Below, in pieces: positions 6,167-6,289 of a stretch of 6,289 nt of DNA. A program made the translations under genes and the position numbers. Position 1 is the first letter of the stretch; each line of letters starts with the position of its first letter. The notes under the pieces are model-generated. The model did not search any database. It saw only the letters and a program-made list of their open reading frames with translations, and had not been told where the DNA came from. The DNA is from an uncultured Bacilli bacterium. Its GTDB lineage: Bacteria > Bacillota_I > Bacilli_A > RF39 > UBA660. Where the stretch lies: contig CALVUU010000061.1 in assembly GCA_944363655.1 (NCBI GenBank), positions 1-6,289 on the forward strand. Reading direction: 5' to 3'.

Positions 6167-6195
6167 TTGCAATAATATAAATTATTTGCTATACT
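6167..6195 (+). promoter_or_regulatory. Near-consensus sigma-A promoter for the next gene
   Basis: A -35 box TTGCAA (6167-6172), an exact 17-base spacer and a TGC-extended -10 box TATACT (6190-6195) form the best promoter in the window. Transcription would start near 6202, leaving a leader of at least 88 bases before the right edge. The stretch 6056-6166 between the terminator and this promoter shows nothing else. Confidence 0.8.
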
Positions 6196-6201
6196 ATAAA
6201 T

Positions 6202-6289
6202 ACCAAGATACATATTGTAAAAACCGTACAAGTAACGATACGGGAGTCAAAAAACTATTTTGTGTTGAATACTTAAGTTTTTTAAGGAT
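6202..6289 (+). promoter_or_regulatory. Structured 5' leader of a downstream gene (cut by window edge)
   Basis: The predicted transcript contains a small hairpin, CCGTA (6224-6228) with TACGG (6239-6243), loop CAAGTAACGA. A second hairpin follows, AAAAAACT (6249-6256) with AGTTTTTT (6276-6283). The window then ends in AAGGAT, which looks like a ribosome binding site. The conserved-looking hairpin plus a stem abutting the ribosome binding site suggest cis-regulation, for example an autogenous ribosomal-protein leader, but I cannot match it to a named RNA family. The gene it serves is not in the window. Confidence 0.45.

Noticed and set aside
1..6289. CRISPR array, tRNA or rRNA genes, TGA-as-Trp recoding
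   Set aside because: There are no regularly spaced identical direct repeats outside the protein-coding SH3 units and no cloverleaf or rRNA sequence. The intact genes use TGG for Trp with no in-frame TGA, and the surface protein gene ends naturally at a TGA.

Overview
The window is very AT-rich DNA that looks like a low-GC Gram-positive bacterium (Bacillota: Clostridia or Bacilli-like, perhaps an uncultured gut lineage). The reasons are the strong AT bias, a GGAGG-type ribosome binding site, consensus-like sigma-A promoters, and the protein families present, especially a large SH3-rich secreted glucosaminidase next to a cohesin/cadherin-like membrane-anchored surface protein. All reading frames fit the standard code (Trp is TGG, with no in-frame TGA), so there is no sign of mycoplasma-type recoding. 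The exact taxon cannot be read from this window.

Left part (1-1067): the window opens inside the 3' end of a histidyl-tRNA synthetase gene (hisS), which ends at 224 and is followed by an intrinsic terminator at 313-348. About 440-1006 holds a decayed IS3-family transposase (OrfB). It is recognisable in several frames but broken by frameshifts and stops, and its first catalytic Asp is lost. One frameshift coincides with a four-copy ATAAA microsatellite and is repaired on paper by removing two units.

Middle (1068-2191): a TtcA-like PP-loop ATPase, probably a tRNA-thiolation enzyme or relative, lies on the minus strand with its own promoter. It is separated by about 320 bp from the rightward genes. 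That gap contains two diverging promoter candidates and a perfect 14-bp palindrome that could be an operator.

Right part (2192-6289): two genes 15 bp apart form a cell-surface operon. The first encodes an 883-residue exported N-acetylglucosaminidase with five Cys-paired SH3-like repeats, one ordinary bacterial SH3 domain, and a seventh SH3-like unit inserted, apparently in circularly permuted order, inside the catalytic domain. The second encodes a signal peptide, a cohesin-like domain, a cadherin-like beta-sandwich, a small Cys-paired module and a C-terminal transmembrane helix. The operon ends at a strong intrinsic terminator (6017-6055). The last 120 bp carry a near-consensus extended -10 promoter and a structured 5' leader for a gene just outside the window. 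The likely joint role of the operon is peptidoglycan remodelling at the cell surface, with the second protein as a membrane-anchored companion. Its binding partner is unknown.
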